Shown: one piece after another, positions 50,121 through 59,206 of the stretch | How the letters are laid out: every line of letters begins with the position of its first letter | How positions within the stretch are numbered: position 1 is the first letter of the stretch | NCBI GenBank assembly: GCA_030913385.1 | Contig: CP133159.1 | Coordinates: 2,502,584 to 2,566,583, forward strand | Origin: Cytophagaceae bacterium ABcell3 | GTDB taxonomy: Bacteria; Bacteroidota; Bacteroidia; Cytophagales; Cytophagaceae | Reading direction: 5' to 3' | Length of the DNA stretch: 64,000 nt | Notes under the pieces: generated by a model | Seen by the model: only the letters and a program-made list of their open reading frames with translations | Databases searched by the model: none | Told to the model about the DNA's origin: nothing | Program-made: the position numbers and the translations under genes

Positions 50121-51407
50121 TTATCTTTTTTCTACAGGAACGTAGTTTCTTTCATTGTGGCCTACATAAACTTGTCTTGGTCTACCAATCGGCTCACCAG
50201 CTTCTCTCATTTCTTTCCATTGAGCAATCCAACCTGGAAGACGTCCAAGAGCAAACATAACTGTAAACAGGTCTGTTCTAAGCCCTAGTGCCCTGTAGAT
50301 GATACCAGAGTAGAAGTCTACATTAGGATAAAGCTTTCTGTCTATGAAGTAAGGGTCGCTTAGAGCTTCTTCTTCAAGTTTTTTAGCTATATCTAATACA
50401 GGGTCGTTGATACCTAGCTTAGAAAGAACCTGATCGCAAGCTTTTTTGATGATCTTAGCTCTTGGGTCAAAGTTTTTGTATACTCTGTGACCAAAGCCCA
50501 TTAGTCTAAATGGATCATTTTTGTCTTTAGCTTTGGCAAGATACTTTTTAGCATCGCCACCGTCAGCTTTAATAGCTTCTAGCATTTCAATTACAGCTTG
50601 GTTTGCACCACCGTGTAGCGGTCCCCAAAGTGCATTGATACCAGCAGCTACAGAAGAATAAAGGCTTGCGTGAGCTGAACCTACAATTCTAACAGTAGAG
50701 GTAGAGCAGTTTTGCTCATGGTCTGCATGTAGAATTAAAAGCGTATTTAGGGCATCAACAACTACAGGGTCTACTTCGTATTGCTCATTTGGAAGGCCAA
50801 ACATCATGTACAAGAAGTTAGAGCAGTAGTCTAAGTCATTTCTTGGGTACATTTCAAGTTGCCCTTTAGAGTTTTTGTAAGACCATGCTGCAATGGTTGG
50901 CAGCTTAGCCATGAGCCTGATGATGGTCAGGTCTATATCATCATTAGTTGCATTTGGGTTAATAGAACCAGGGTAAAATGCAGTCAGCGAACATACCATA
51001 GATGACAATACGCCCATAGGGTGCGCATTGGATGGGAAACCATCAAAAATCTTTTTAAAGTCTTCGTGAAGGTTGGTATGCTTTCTAATTCTTCCTGCAA
51101 AGCTCTCTAGTTCTTGCTTAGAAGGAAGTTCGCCGTATATTAACAAGTAAGAAACCTCTAGGAAAGAAGATTTTTCAGCTAGCTGTTCGATAGGATAACC
51201 TCTGTAGCGAAGTATCCCTTTTTCTCCATCAAGAAAAGTAATAGCACTCTGAGTAGCGCCTGTATTTTTATACCCTGTGTCAAGAGTGATATAACCAGAT
51301 TGACCTCTAAGTTTAGTTATGTCAACGGCTTTTTCATTTTCAGTACCTTCTATAACAGGTAGTTGGTAACTCTTGCCATCAAGGATCAGTTCAGCTTGTT
51401 TGGACAT
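50121..51407 (-). CDS. gltA: Citrate synthase
   Basis: The 428-aa protein starts at the ATG of MSKQAELILDG; two more codons (MI) upstream are in frame. It shows the hexameric type II features, including HADHEQNCSTSTVRIVGSAH and GHRVYKNFDPRAKIIKKACD with the catalytic His and Asp, and FYSGIIYRALG near the C-terminus. It condenses acetyl-CoA and oxaloacetate in the TCA cycle. Confidence 0.97.
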   Translation of the reverse strand: MSKQAELILDGKSYQLPVIEGTENEKAVDITKLRGQSGYITLDTGYKNTGATQSAITFLDGEKGILRYRGYPIEQLAEKSSFLEVSYLLIYGELPSKQELESFAGRIRKHTNLHEDFKKIFDGFPSNAHPMGVLSSMVCSLTAFYPGSINPNATNDDIDLTIIRLMAKLPTIAAWSYKNSKGQLEMYPRNDLDYCSNFLYMMFGLPNEQYEVDPVVVDALNTLLILHADHEQNCSTSTVRIVGSAHASLYSSVAAGINALWGPLHGGANQAVIEMLEAIKADGGDAKKYLAKAKDKNDPFRLMGFGHRVYKNFDPRAKIIKKACDQVLSKLGINDPVLDIAKKLEEEALSDPYFIDRKLYPNVDFYSGIIYRALGLRTDLFTVMFALGRLPGWIAQWKEMREAGEPIGRPRQVYVGHNERNYVPVEKR

Positions 51408-51560
51408 TATCAAAAATTTTTGGAGTGAAAAAACGATTCATTGGCGAGCGAAAATATTAAAAAAAATGATTCTTTGAAAGTCCTGCAACGCAATTTTTTT
51501 TAGTAATTGAAACATTCATGCTTGTTTTTGGGTGAATTATATAGATAAGGATAGGAGGGT

Positions 51561-52172
51561 ATGAAACTAAAACTGATTTACTTACTGACCGCAGTTGTAG
51601 TCACTGTAGGCTGTAGAAGGGGGAATTATTACTCCGACCAAATAGACGGCTTGGATTATGGCCAATTTCAGACGTATGCCTGGTTGCCTTTGCCAGACAC
51701 TGCCTTAAACAAAGAGCACAGTCTTATTAACAATGAAATTTTGGTTGAAAGTATCCGGCAGGCTGTGGACAGCGAAATGGAGTCCCGTGGTTTTGAGGTC
51801 GATGTCGATAGCCCTGATGTTCTTTTGCTTATTCATACCATGCTCGAAGACAGGCAGGAGTTGATTGATGCTAGTCCTTTATATAGTACTTACGGTTATT
51901 ATTATCCTGGTATTTTTACTGGGCCAATGCACCCGTTCTACTATGACCGGTTTTATACCATGCCTTTTGTCGAAGGTTACGGCATAAGGCAAGTAGAGTA
52001 TACGGAAGGGGCTATGGTTGTCGATATGATAGAAAGGGATGAAAACCGACTTGTCTGGAGAGGGTGGATGGAAAAGCGAATCACTAATCCTGACAGGTTG
52101 CAAAGAAATATTCCGGAGCATGTGGCTAAGATATTTGAAGGTTTTCCTTTAGAGGGGCATGAGGCGAATTAG
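51561..52172 (+). CDS. DUF4136 lipoprotein (paralogue of 17841-18497)
   Basis: The 203-aa protein has a lipoprotein signal (VVVTVGCRRGN, Cys18). DUF4136 blocks include YGQFQTYAWLPLPD, VDSEMESRGFEVD and RLVWRGWMEKRITNPDRLQ. The first residues after the Cys resemble those of the paralogue at 17841, but the middle is Tyr-rich (YSTYGYYYPGIF) rather than a Gly/Trp repeat. The 3' end overlaps the next convergent gene by four bases. Confidence 0.87.
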   Translation: MKLKLIYLLTAVVVTVGCRRGNYYSDQIDGLDYGQFQTYAWLPLPDTALNKEHSLINNEILVESIRQAVDSEMESRGFEVDVDSPDVLLLIHTMLEDRQELIDASPLYSTYGYYYPGIFTGPMHPFYYDRFYTMPFVEGYGIRQVEYTEGAMVVDMIERDENRLVWRGWMEKRITNPDRLQRNIPEHVAKIFEGFPLEGHEAN

Positions 52173-53161
52173 AAGATTGGTTGCGTGTTATTAAGGTATT
52201 TTTGTATAAGGTCGTAATACCTGTTGAACTTTTTATGCGGAAATGTGTCCTCTATGCCTAATAGTATGACTTTTAAGCGTACGCATGCACGGTAAAGCTT
52301 GTAGTACTGTAGCAGGTGCTGTTCTTTCTTCGGGTCGTAACTGGGGAAGGCAGAGTGGTAGCTATCTATAAACGCCTTGCTTAGGCCCCAGTGCCCAAAC
52401 GCTTCTAGATCCATGCTCAGAAAAGCTATTTCGTTTAATGTGTCTATGGTTCTAAAGCCTTTGTTGAATTCAATACAATCAAAAATCACAGGTTCTGGAA
52501 GTAGAAATATATTTCCACTGTGAAGGTCTCCGTGTAAGTCCCTGAAGAACCCTTCTTCTGCTCTTTTTTTATATAAAAATTGAGATTCTTGGAGGTGTTC
52601 ACAAGAGTAGGCGATCGCTTCTTCTATTGTGTCAACCCCATCGCTTCCCAGATACTTTTCTATTATTTCTTTAATGCTCCTTAAATCATTGAAATCGTTT
52701 CGGTATCTTTCTGTAGAAAAAGCTCCAGGTACGATGTCTGCTGTTTTGTGAAAGTCAGCCACACGCTCGGCCAGTATTTCAACGTGTTTCTTATTGACCT
52801 TGTTTTGTTCCAATAGCGTTGACATTAATTTGTCTTGGGGTAATGTATGCATAACCACGGCATACTCTACTATTTCACCATTTGGTTCAAAAGAAACCTG
52901 CTGGCCTTTCTTGGTTAATGCTTGGACAAAGAGGTAAACGTCTTTAGTCAACCGTTGATTTAGCCGCAGTTCTTCAAAACAGTACTTTTTCCTTAAAGAC
53001 AGTGAGCTAAAGTCTAGAAAGGAGGTTTTTACAGATTTTTTTATTTTGTATGTGTACGCAGGGGTGATGAAAATATGTGAAATATGGGTTTCCAGATACT
53101 TGACTTCCTTGTGCTTTGAGGTTAGGTAATGATGTAATTGCTGGGTATCATGCTTGTTCAT
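52169..53161 (-). CDS. Aminoglycoside phosphotransferase (APH)-fold kinase
   Basis: The 330-aa protein has the APH catalytic loop FFRDLHGDLHSGNIFLL and the metal motif FDCIEF. Its N-terminal lobe includes YTYKIKKSVKTSFLDF. In many bacteria this domain is fused at its C-terminus to a P-loop kinase domain. Here the P-loop protein is a separate gene directly upstream that overlaps by 14 bp. The substrate is unknown, and antibiotic resistance is not implied. Confidence 0.85.
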   Translation of the reverse strand: MNKHDTQQLHHYLTSKHKEVKYLETHISHIFITPAYTYKIKKSVKTSFLDFSSLSLRKKYCFEELRLNQRLTKDVYLFVQALTKKGQQVSFEPNGEIVEYAVVMHTLPQDKLMSTLLEQNKVNKKHVEILAERVADFHKTADIVPGAFSTERYRNDFNDLRSIKEIIEKYLGSDGVDTIEEAIAYSCEHLQESQFLYKKRAEEGFFRDLHGDLHSGNIFLLPEPVIFDCIEFNKGFRTIDTLNEIAFLSMDLEAFGHWGLSKAFIDSYHSAFPSYDPKKEQHLLQYYKLYRACVRLKVILLGIEDTFPHKKFNRYYDLIQKYLNNTQPIF

Positions 53162-53642
53162 AGTCTAAGTGTTTTAGTGCCAATGCGATCATTTGGTTAA
53201 TATTTTCATTGGTAGACTCAAGTGTTAAATGTTCTTCCCTTAGGTCTTCTTCCTCATTTTTAATTTGTTGATATACATTATAGTCTGCATCACTGTCTTG
53301 GCGCTTTTTTGATAGCCTATCTATGATTAATGTTTCATTGGCTACTACCTTAATCCACTTAATTTCGACTTCAGGAAAGTGGGCTTTTAAGCTATCTCTG
53401 GTGCTTTGTTTGTGGAATGTCGCATCTAGAACAACTGTATTGTTGGTTTTTAAAGCCTCTTGGGCCAGGTTGTACATTTTTTTGTACACTTGTATTTTTC
53501 CTTGAGGGGAATAGTCTTTTTTTGAAAAGGCATTGTTCCTTACTTGGTCACTGTTAAAGTATGTTGCATTTAGCTTTTCGGAAAGTTTTTTTGCAAACCA
53601 GCTTTTTCCAGATCCGGGCAATCCTGTGATGGCTATTACCAT
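53148..53642 (-). CDS. AAA-type P-loop nucleotide kinase
   Basis: The 164-aa protein starts MVIAITGLPGSGKSWFAKKL (Walker A GLPGSGKS) and has VVLDATFHKQSTRD (Walker B-like). It is of the zeta-toxin or small-molecule kinase-like type fused to APH domains elsewhere. It overlaps the APH-fold gene, so both should be made together as a two-subunit version of the fused enzyme. Confidence 0.85.
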   Translation of the reverse strand: MVIAITGLPGSGKSWFAKKLSEKLNATYFNSDQVRNNAFSKKDYSPQGKIQVYKKMYNLAQEALKTNNTVVLDATFHKQSTRDSLKAHFPEVEIKWIKVVANETLIIDRLSKKRQDSDADYNVYQQIKNEEEDLREEHLTLESTNENINQMIALALKHLDYEQA

Positions 53643-53748
53643 AGGCTCTTTTTTGATTCTTTAAGAAGTGAGAAAACCTATTAGTTGTAATTTATGTTTT
53701 GGGGTTAAGGGAAAAGAATATTCTACTTATTAGTTAAACATAAGATTT

Positions 53749-53967
53749 ATGAAGAAAGAAGTAAAGGTAAACCTTAAGAAAAAGACTAAAGAAGCAAATT
53801 CCTTCATGAAGAAATACATGACTACTAAAAATGTTCTTACTGGTGTAGGAATTTTGTCTGCAGCCGGTGTTATTGGCTATGGAATTAAAACCAGTGGGTT
53901 TAAGGATGTGCGTGATAAAGTGGAGAAAGCAGAAGAGGATTACAAAATACCAATTAACATAAGTTAA
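53749..53967 (+). CDS. Small hypothetical membrane-associated protein
   Basis: The 72-aa protein has a Lys-rich start (MKKEVKVNLKKKTKEANSFM), one hydrophobic helix (VLTGVGILSAAGVIGYGI) and an acidic amphipathic tail. A terminator follows. The family is unknown; the build recalls YtxH-like short stress proteins. Confidence 0.6.
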   Translation: MKKEVKVNLKKKTKEANSFMKKYMTTKNVLTGVGILSAAGVIGYGIKTSGFKDVRDKVEKAEEDYKIPINIS

Positions 53968-53999
53968 TCTGCGAAATTTCTATTATAAATATGGATGAT

Positions 54000-54023
54000 A
54001 AAAGGAGCTATAATGCTCCTTTT
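54000..54023 (+). terminator. Terminator after the small membrane protein gene
   Basis: AAAAGGAGC pairs with GCTCCTTTT around TATAAT, followed by TGTTTGTT. It lies 33 bp after the stop. Confidence 0.8.
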
Positions 54024-54067
54024 TGTTTGTTCTATCTGTACTATAGATAATAGGAATGTGATTAGGA

Positions 54068-54922
54068 CTACACTTTTTTTAAGAATATTAATATCTCATT
54101 ACAAGCCTTTTGCATGTCATCTGGAAGCTGTTGTTTTTCCCATGGGTGTGCGCCTCCAAAAACGTGATCGGCTCCATCGATGATCATAAGTTCAGCATTG
54201 TTGTTTAGTTCTTTAAACTTATATGCATGACTCACATCAACTGAAGTATCGGCTGAACCATGCACAATAAGCCAAGGTTTTGAGAGTTTTGAAGCCTTTT
54301 CGTTTATATTCAATCGGTCATGGTTTTCTATCAAATCTTCATAAAGCGTAAAGTTTAAAGGCATTTGCTGTTTTGTTCTTGCGTTTTCTATATACATTAC
54401 GCCATCAGCCTTCCAAAGCTCTATCTGTTGCTCTGTATAGCGGTTTTTAAAGTCAGCAACAGCCGCTAAGGTTACCAGCCCATGGACTTTGTTGGAGTCA
54501 AAAGCTTCCAAAGTGGCAATAAACCCACCCCGGCTGTGGCCTAGGAGAAAGACTTTTTGAATATTTTCTTTCGGTAAGAACTCATTGTTTTCTGTAACCC
54601 AATTGATCACAGCGTCTAGGTCTGCAAGTTCTTGCGAAAAAGTGTTCTTAGCGAAAGATTCTAGGTCGACAAACTCATCAGGCTTTTCAGGAGAAGTGCC
54701 ATTAAGGCTAAAATTAAATTTTATAAAAACATACCCTTGGTTGGCAAAAAAGTCTGCCATCAGGTCAAAATAGCCCCAATCTTTAAAGCCTTTAAAGCCA
54801 TGCGAAAAGACAATAACATCTTTTGGGGCATCAGATTCCTTAAAATATATATCTAAAAGAATCTTAGAACCGCTTTTTGGGTCCGTAAAAACGTGGTTTT
54901 TAATTTTCTTTAAATTTCCCAT
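54068..54922 (-). CDS. Alpha/beta hydrolase (dienelactone hydrolase-like)
   Basis: The 284-aa cytoplasmic protein has the oxyanion region VIVFSHGFKGFKDWG and the nucleophile elbow LLGHSRGGFIA (Ser). A later Asp lies in HGSADTSVDV and the His in DGADHVFGGAHPW. Substrate unknown. Confidence 0.9.
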   Translation of the reverse strand: MGNLKKIKNHVFTDPKSGSKILLDIYFKESDAPKDVIVFSHGFKGFKDWGYFDLMADFFANQGYVFIKFNFSLNGTSPEKPDEFVDLESFAKNTFSQELADLDAVINWVTENNEFLPKENIQKVFLLGHSRGGFIATLEAFDSNKVHGLVTLAAVADFKNRYTEQQIELWKADGVMYIENARTKQQMPLNFTLYEDLIENHDRLNINEKASKLSKPWLIVHGSADTSVDVSHAYKFKELNNNAELMIIDGADHVFGGAHPWEKQQLPDDMQKACNEILIFLKKV

Positions 54923-54970
54923 GCCACAATATTAAGAAAATAACGTTTTTCATAGTAATATTGCAGTCAT

Positions 54971-55948
54971 ATGGCTGCAGATCTTAGGAGCATTCAGGAA
55001 CCGATCGCTGACGATATCAAGAATTTTGAGATAAAATTCCGTGAGAGCATGAAAAGTAAATTCATGCTGCTTGACCGGATAATGACCTATATTGTCAAAC
55101 GCAAAGGAAAACAGCTGCGTCCGATGTTTGTTTTTCTCATGGCGAGGCTGTGTGGCGGTATAAATGATTCATCTTATCGCGGGGCTGCTTTAATTGAGCT
55201 GCTTCATACCGCTACCTTAGTTCATGACGATGTGGTCGATGACGCCCATTACCGAAGGGGATTTTTCTCTGTAAATGCTTTATGGAAAAATAAAATCGCC
55301 GTGCTGGTTGGTGACTATTTGCTTTCCAGGGGCTTGTTGTTATCATTGGAAAATGATGATTTTCAGTTGTTGAAAATAGTCTCTAAAGCTGTTAAGGAAA
55401 TGAGCGAGGGAGAATTGCTGCAGATGGAGAAAGCCCGCAACCTAGATATTACCGAAGATGTATATTATGAGATCATCAGGCAGAAGACAGCTTCGTTAAT
55501 CTCGTCTTGTTGTGCTGTAGGAGCAGCTTCTGCCGGAGCTGATGAACAAACGGTAAAAAACGCAGCACTTTTTGGGGAAAAGGTAGGTATGGCCTTTCAA
55601 ATTAAAGATGACCTGTTCGACTATAGCACTTCAGAAGCCATAGGAAAACCTGTTGGCATCGATATTAAAGAAAAAAAGTTAACCCTTCCGCTAATACACG
55701 CCCTCAATAAAGCAAGTTGGCTTAAAAAAAGGCAGATTATCAACATCGTTCGTAATGAAAGCGCTAAACCGGCAAAAGTTAAAGAAGTCATTAATTTTGT
55801 AAAGTCCTCCGGCGGTATAGAATATGCTACAGAAGTTATGCACCGGATCAAGGATGAGGCCTTAGGCCTTTTGGATGGTTTCCCAGACTCTGCCAGCAAA
55901 CAATCGCTTCACCAGTTGGTTATTTATACTATAGAGAGAAAGAAATAA
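54971..55948 (+). CDS. Polyprenyl diphosphate synthase
   Basis: The 325-aa all-helical enzyme shows the first Asp-rich motif LVHDDVVDDAHYRRG and the second FQIKDDLFDYST, plus KRKGKQLRPMFVFLMARLC. It makes a long-chain prenyl diphosphate, probably the menaquinone side chain. It is divergent from the hydrolase gene and is followed by a small basic protein gene. Confidence 0.94.
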   Translation: MAADLRSIQEPIADDIKNFEIKFRESMKSKFMLLDRIMTYIVKRKGKQLRPMFVFLMARLCGGINDSSYRGAALIELLHTATLVHDDVVDDAHYRRGFFSVNALWKNKIAVLVGDYLLSRGLLLSLENDDFQLLKIVSKAVKEMSEGELLQMEKARNLDITEDVYYEIIRQKTASLISSCCAVGAASAGADEQTVKNAALFGEKVGMAFQIKDDLFDYSTSEAIGKPVGIDIKEKKLTLPLIHALNKASWLKKRQIINIVRNESAKPAKVKEVINFVKSSGGIEYATEVMHRIKDEALGLLDGFPDSASKQSLHQLVIYTIERKK

Positions 55949-55988
55949 ATGTAGGTTTCGTTTTTTTGAAAACAAAAAATGTAGGGTT

Positions 55989-56426
55989 ATGGCAAGGATG
56001 ATGTTGTTTAAGAAAAAAAGAAGGTCTGTTTTCAATGACATTTTATTGGCAAGTGCAGTTGGCCTTTCTAGCAGATATACAAGAAAGTATAGGAAAAAAA
56101 TGAAGAAGAATTTTGCGAAATCTGTAAGGACTTCTTATAGAAAGGTTGGAAAGACGATTTCTTCAAATACTGTTAAGGTGCAAAAATGGTTTAGAAAAAA
56201 ATATAAGGCTATCCGCAAATCGGAATGGTATAAGGATATTAAAAAAGGCCGCTTTTTCTCTAAACGTTATAAGATGTTTAATAAGTGGACTCAGAAGAAA
56301 GTTAAACCAGTTTCAACTTCTTATACCAAAACAGTGAAGTGGGTCAACAGAACCTATCCTATGGTTAAAAAGTCGGTTACTAATTCCTATAGTGGGGTTC
56401 AAAATGTATTGGCAAAAGTAGCCTGA
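55989..56426 (+). CDS. Highly basic hypothetical protein
   Basis: The 145-aa protein is rich in Lys, Arg, Tyr and Trp (for example KKYKAIRKSEWYKDIKKGRF) and has no clear signal peptide or membrane helix. Spaced aromatic and basic residues suggest nucleic-acid or membrane-surface binding. I do not recognise the family. It lies 40 bp after the polyprenyl synthase gene and may share its transcript. Confidence 0.55.
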   Translation: MARMMLFKKKRRSVFNDILLASAVGLSSRYTRKYRKKMKKNFAKSVRTSYRKVGKTISSNTVKVQKWFRKKYKAIRKSEWYKDIKKGRFFSKRYKMFNKWTQKKVKPVSTSYTKTVKWVNRTYPMVKKSVTNSYSGVQNVLAKVA

Positions 56427-56650
56427 TTTTCTCAGGGTAAAAGGATAATGGTGATGCCTCAGTAACAGGGGCATCTTTTTTTTTTCATTTAGTTTGTGTT
56501 TAACCCACATCATTTTATTTTTACTTATAAGATTATTTAAGAAAAACAGGCAAAAAAGCTCAAGGCGCACTGTTATGGCATTGGGTAACAAAATTGTGTA
56601 AAGCGGCTGATCGTAGAACAGCTCTTTTGATATGTAGAATCAGTAGTTTT

Positions 56651-57751
56651 ATGGATACCAATTTTTTTGATACGGATGAATGGGTTCGTACTGGAATAAG
56701 CATGGGTGAGCTTGTTCTGGTTGTGCTGCTGGGTTGGGGAGTTTCTTTTGTAATGCTTAAGATCGCATACTTTTTACTGCAGAGAAGAAGTGATTTTATG
56801 GCTTCTTCATTAAAGAAAAGGGTTTTCTTACCTATTTACTTATTGCTTATTCTTTTCTTTATTAACCTGGCATATCCACTTATTCAATTCCCTCAGCTAT
56901 TGCACCAGTATTTGCAGAAGGGGCTTGAAATAGGGTGGATTGTTATATTTTCCTGGATTATCATTAAGCTTTCTTATGTCCTCGAAGACTTTATTTATGT
57001 AAAGTATACTATTGATATTGAGGATAACATGAGTCGGCGGAGAATCAGGACTCAGTTTCAATTTATAAAAAAGATATTTATTACCATTGTTTGTATAATC
57101 GCCCTTTCTCTCATCTTAATGACCTTTGAAAGAGTCAGGGAAATAGGTACCAGTTTACTAGCCTCTGCCGGTGTTGCTGGCGTAATAATTGGTTTTGCCG
57201 CTCAACGTACTATTGCCAATATTTTGGCAGGTTTTCAGATAGCTTTCACCCAACCTATTAGGATCGATGATGTAGTCATTGTTGAGAATGAATGGGGGAG
57301 GATAGAAGAAATTAATTTGACCTATGTTGTAGTAAAGATTTGGGATTTGAGAAGGTTAGTTTTGCCTATTACCTATTTTATTGAAAAACCTTTCCAAAAC
57401 TGGACGAGAAACCATTCCGATATACTAGGCTCGGTGTTTTTATATGTGGACTACTCGATTCCGTTAGAACCCTTAAGGCAAGAGTTGAAAAGGGTTTTAG
57501 ACAGTAGCCCTCTTTGGGATAAAAAAGTTTGGGTGCTCCAGGTGACCAATACCACAGAAAAAACCATGGAGTTGAGAGCGCTTATGAGTGCAAAAGATGC
57601 TCCTAGGGCTTGGGATTTGCGCTGCTATGTACGTGAACAGTTAATTACATTTGTTCAACAGAATTACCCGGACTCCTTACCTAAAGTACGGGCTGAATTA
57701 CAGGAGAAAGAAAATTCTACAAATGATGAAGTGCCTCCAAGAATGGTTTAA
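56651..57751 (+). CDS. MscS-type mechanosensitive ion channel
   Basis: The start is ATG 56651 (MDTNFFDTDEWVRTG); the open frame upstream is not conserved-looking. Several membrane helices lead to the pore helix and MscS core GTSLLASAGVAGVIIGFAAQ and RTIANILAGFQIAFTQPIRI. The soluble beta domain follows (WGRIEEINLTYVVVKIWD). The length, 366 aa, fits the YnaI/YbdG-like groups. Confidence 0.92.
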   Translation: MDTNFFDTDEWVRTGISMGELVLVVLLGWGVSFVMLKIAYFLLQRRSDFMASSLKKRVFLPIYLLLILFFINLAYPLIQFPQLLHQYLQKGLEIGWIVIFSWIIIKLSYVLEDFIYVKYTIDIEDNMSRRRIRTQFQFIKKIFITIVCIIALSLILMTFERVREIGTSLLASAGVAGVIIGFAAQRTIANILAGFQIAFTQPIRIDDVVIVENEWGRIEEINLTYVVVKIWDLRRLVLPITYFIEKPFQNWTRNHSDILGSVFLYVDYSIPLEPLRQELKRVLDSSPLWDKKVWVLQVTNTTEKTMELRALMSAKDAPRAWDLRCYVREQLITFVQQNYPDSLPKVRAELQEKENSTNDEVPPRMV

Positions 57752-57799
57752 TAGCAGTTGTTTAATCTCCAGGTAAAAAAAGGCGTTTTTCTATTTATA

Positions 57800-58081
57800 T
57801 TAAAGATCTTTTTGATTTTTAAGCTTTGTGATTTGTTCTTTTTTTAACCCGGTGGAATGAATGATAATGTCTATATCTACATTATTTTTTAGTAGTTCTC
57901 TAGCTATTTCAAAAGCTCTTTCTTCTCTACCTTCCTCTTTGGCTGTGTCCAGAGAGTTTTTTAGGTCACGGTAATACTTTAAACTGTCCTCGTATGGTTG
58001 GACTTGTTCTGGCGTAAATTTTGCAATTTCAGCCGTTTCGAAAAGTTTTTCAAAAATATGCTCTCTTAACTTATCAGGCAC
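57800..58081 (-). pseudogene. Duplicated 3' part of the PD-(D/E)XK transposase-like gene
   Basis: The open 93-aa frame repeats the C-terminus of the next gene (58141-59022) almost exactly: EHIFEKLFETAEIAKFTPEQ, then YEDSLKYYRDLKNSLDTAKE and the KKEQITKLKNQKD end. At the DNA level 57816-58103 matches 58151-58462 apart from a 24-bp gap (eight codons, GKEIGREE-like). It has no start region or catalytic domain. Confidence 0.85.
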
Positions 58082-58462
58082 TCGGTCTAGTTTGTTGAGG
58101 TTCTGCTATACTACCATTGTTTGTATATTTTCCTTTTTCCTTAATTTTGGTTTTTAAGCTTTGTGATTTGTTCTTTTTTTAACCCTGTAGAATGAATGAT
58201 AATGTCTATATCTACATTATTTTTTAGTAGTTCTCTAGCTATTTCAAAAGCTCTTTCTTCTCTGCCAATTTCTTTTCCTTCTTCTCTACCTTCCTCTTTG
58301 GCTGTGTCCAGAGAGTTTTTTAGGTCACGGTAATACTTTAAACTGTCCTCGTATGATTGGACTTGTTCTGGCGTAAACTTTGCAATTTCAGCCGTTTCGA
58401 AAATTTTTTCAAAAATATGTTCTCTTAACTTGTCAGGCACTCGGTCTAGTTTGTTGAGGTTC
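57816..58462. repeat. Tandem duplication of a 0.3-kb gene 3' end
   Basis: Copy 1 is 57816-58103 and copy 2 is 58151-58462, in direct orientation, nearly identical, separated by 47 bp. The copies differ mainly by one 24-bp length change in the coiled-coil repeat region. Confidence 0.88.
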
Positions 58463-59022
58463 CTTAATACAAACAGCCATTTGTCAAACCTTGTTTCCAG
58501 TTCATCAATGGTTTTATTGAACTTTGGCATTTCAAGATATACGAATGTCAACTTATCATAGAAAACTTTTTTGGTCTCTATGTCTGATAGCTTAATGTCA
58601 TAGCGGTATTTATTGGGCTCGTGCTTGTCTTCGTCAAACACAAAATCGAGAATGGCTATTGTGTAAACAGCCTTTAATTCATAGTTCCAATCTGCACGTT
58701 TTGCCTGCTCGCGTATAGGGAAGGTTGAGTAATAGACAGTTCTGTCTTTGAAAAAATTCTGCTTAGTTTTTTGAAGCTCTACGATAAATTTTTCACCTTT
58801 CTCATTTTCACAGTATAGGTCAAAAATGGCTTTTCTGTCCACTTCGGTTGCACCTAACTGTTTTCCTTTCAGATAGGTTAGATCTGTTATTTCTCCTTGT
58901 TCTTCTTTTAATAGTACATTCAGAAAGTCTAGAAGCAAGTCTTTGTTGGGTTCCTCACCAAATAGGCGTTTGAAACCGTAATCAGTAAAAGGGTTTATGT
59001 ATTTTTCTTTAAACTCAGCCAT
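58141..59022 (-). CDS. Rpn family PD-(D/E)XK nuclease / transposase-like protein
   Basis: The 293-aa protein begins INPFTDYGFKRLFGEEPNKD (family hallmark). The nuclease core includes DRKAIFDLYCENEKGEKFIVELQKTKQ, quoted here in part for the D...E-x-Q/K pattern near residues 62-85. The C-terminus has a Glu/Arg-rich repeat and an IIHSTGLKKEQI helix-turn-helix-like end. Relatives (RpnA-type) promote recombination and are known for internal repeats that vary in number. A TAACTTTG box lies just upstream (minus strand, 59046-59039). Confidence 0.9.
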   Translation of the reverse strand: MAEFKEKYINPFTDYGFKRLFGEEPNKDLLLDFLNVLLKEEQGEITDLTYLKGKQLGATEVDRKAIFDLYCENEKGEKFIVELQKTKQNFFKDRTVYYSTFPIREQAKRADWNYELKAVYTIAILDFVFDEDKHEPNKYRYDIKLSDIETKKVFYDKLTFVYLEMPKFNKTIDELETRFDKWLFVLRNLNKLDRVPDKLREHIFEKIFETAEIAKFTPEQVQSYEDSLKYYRDLKNSLDTAKEEGREEGKEIGREERAFEIARELLKNNVDIDIIIHSTGLKKEQITKLKNQN

Positions 59023-59206
59023 GACAAGTATCTTTGTACAAAGTTACTACTTTTGGGGATTTGCCTGTCTCTTTTTCTTATAATACAAGGAAATATCGCC
59101 CTGCTATTATTTAATTGTTCTTTAATATACCTGAAAAATTAAACATATTCAAGTTGTTTACTGTGAGGGTTTAGGGCTGATAGTTGAGGCTTAATTCTCG
59201 TAACCC

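Noticed and set aside
53148-53642. P-loop gene as a zeta toxin
   Set aside because: The partner is an APH-fold kinase, not an epsilon antitoxin, and the pair matches a known fused metabolic-type kinase layout.
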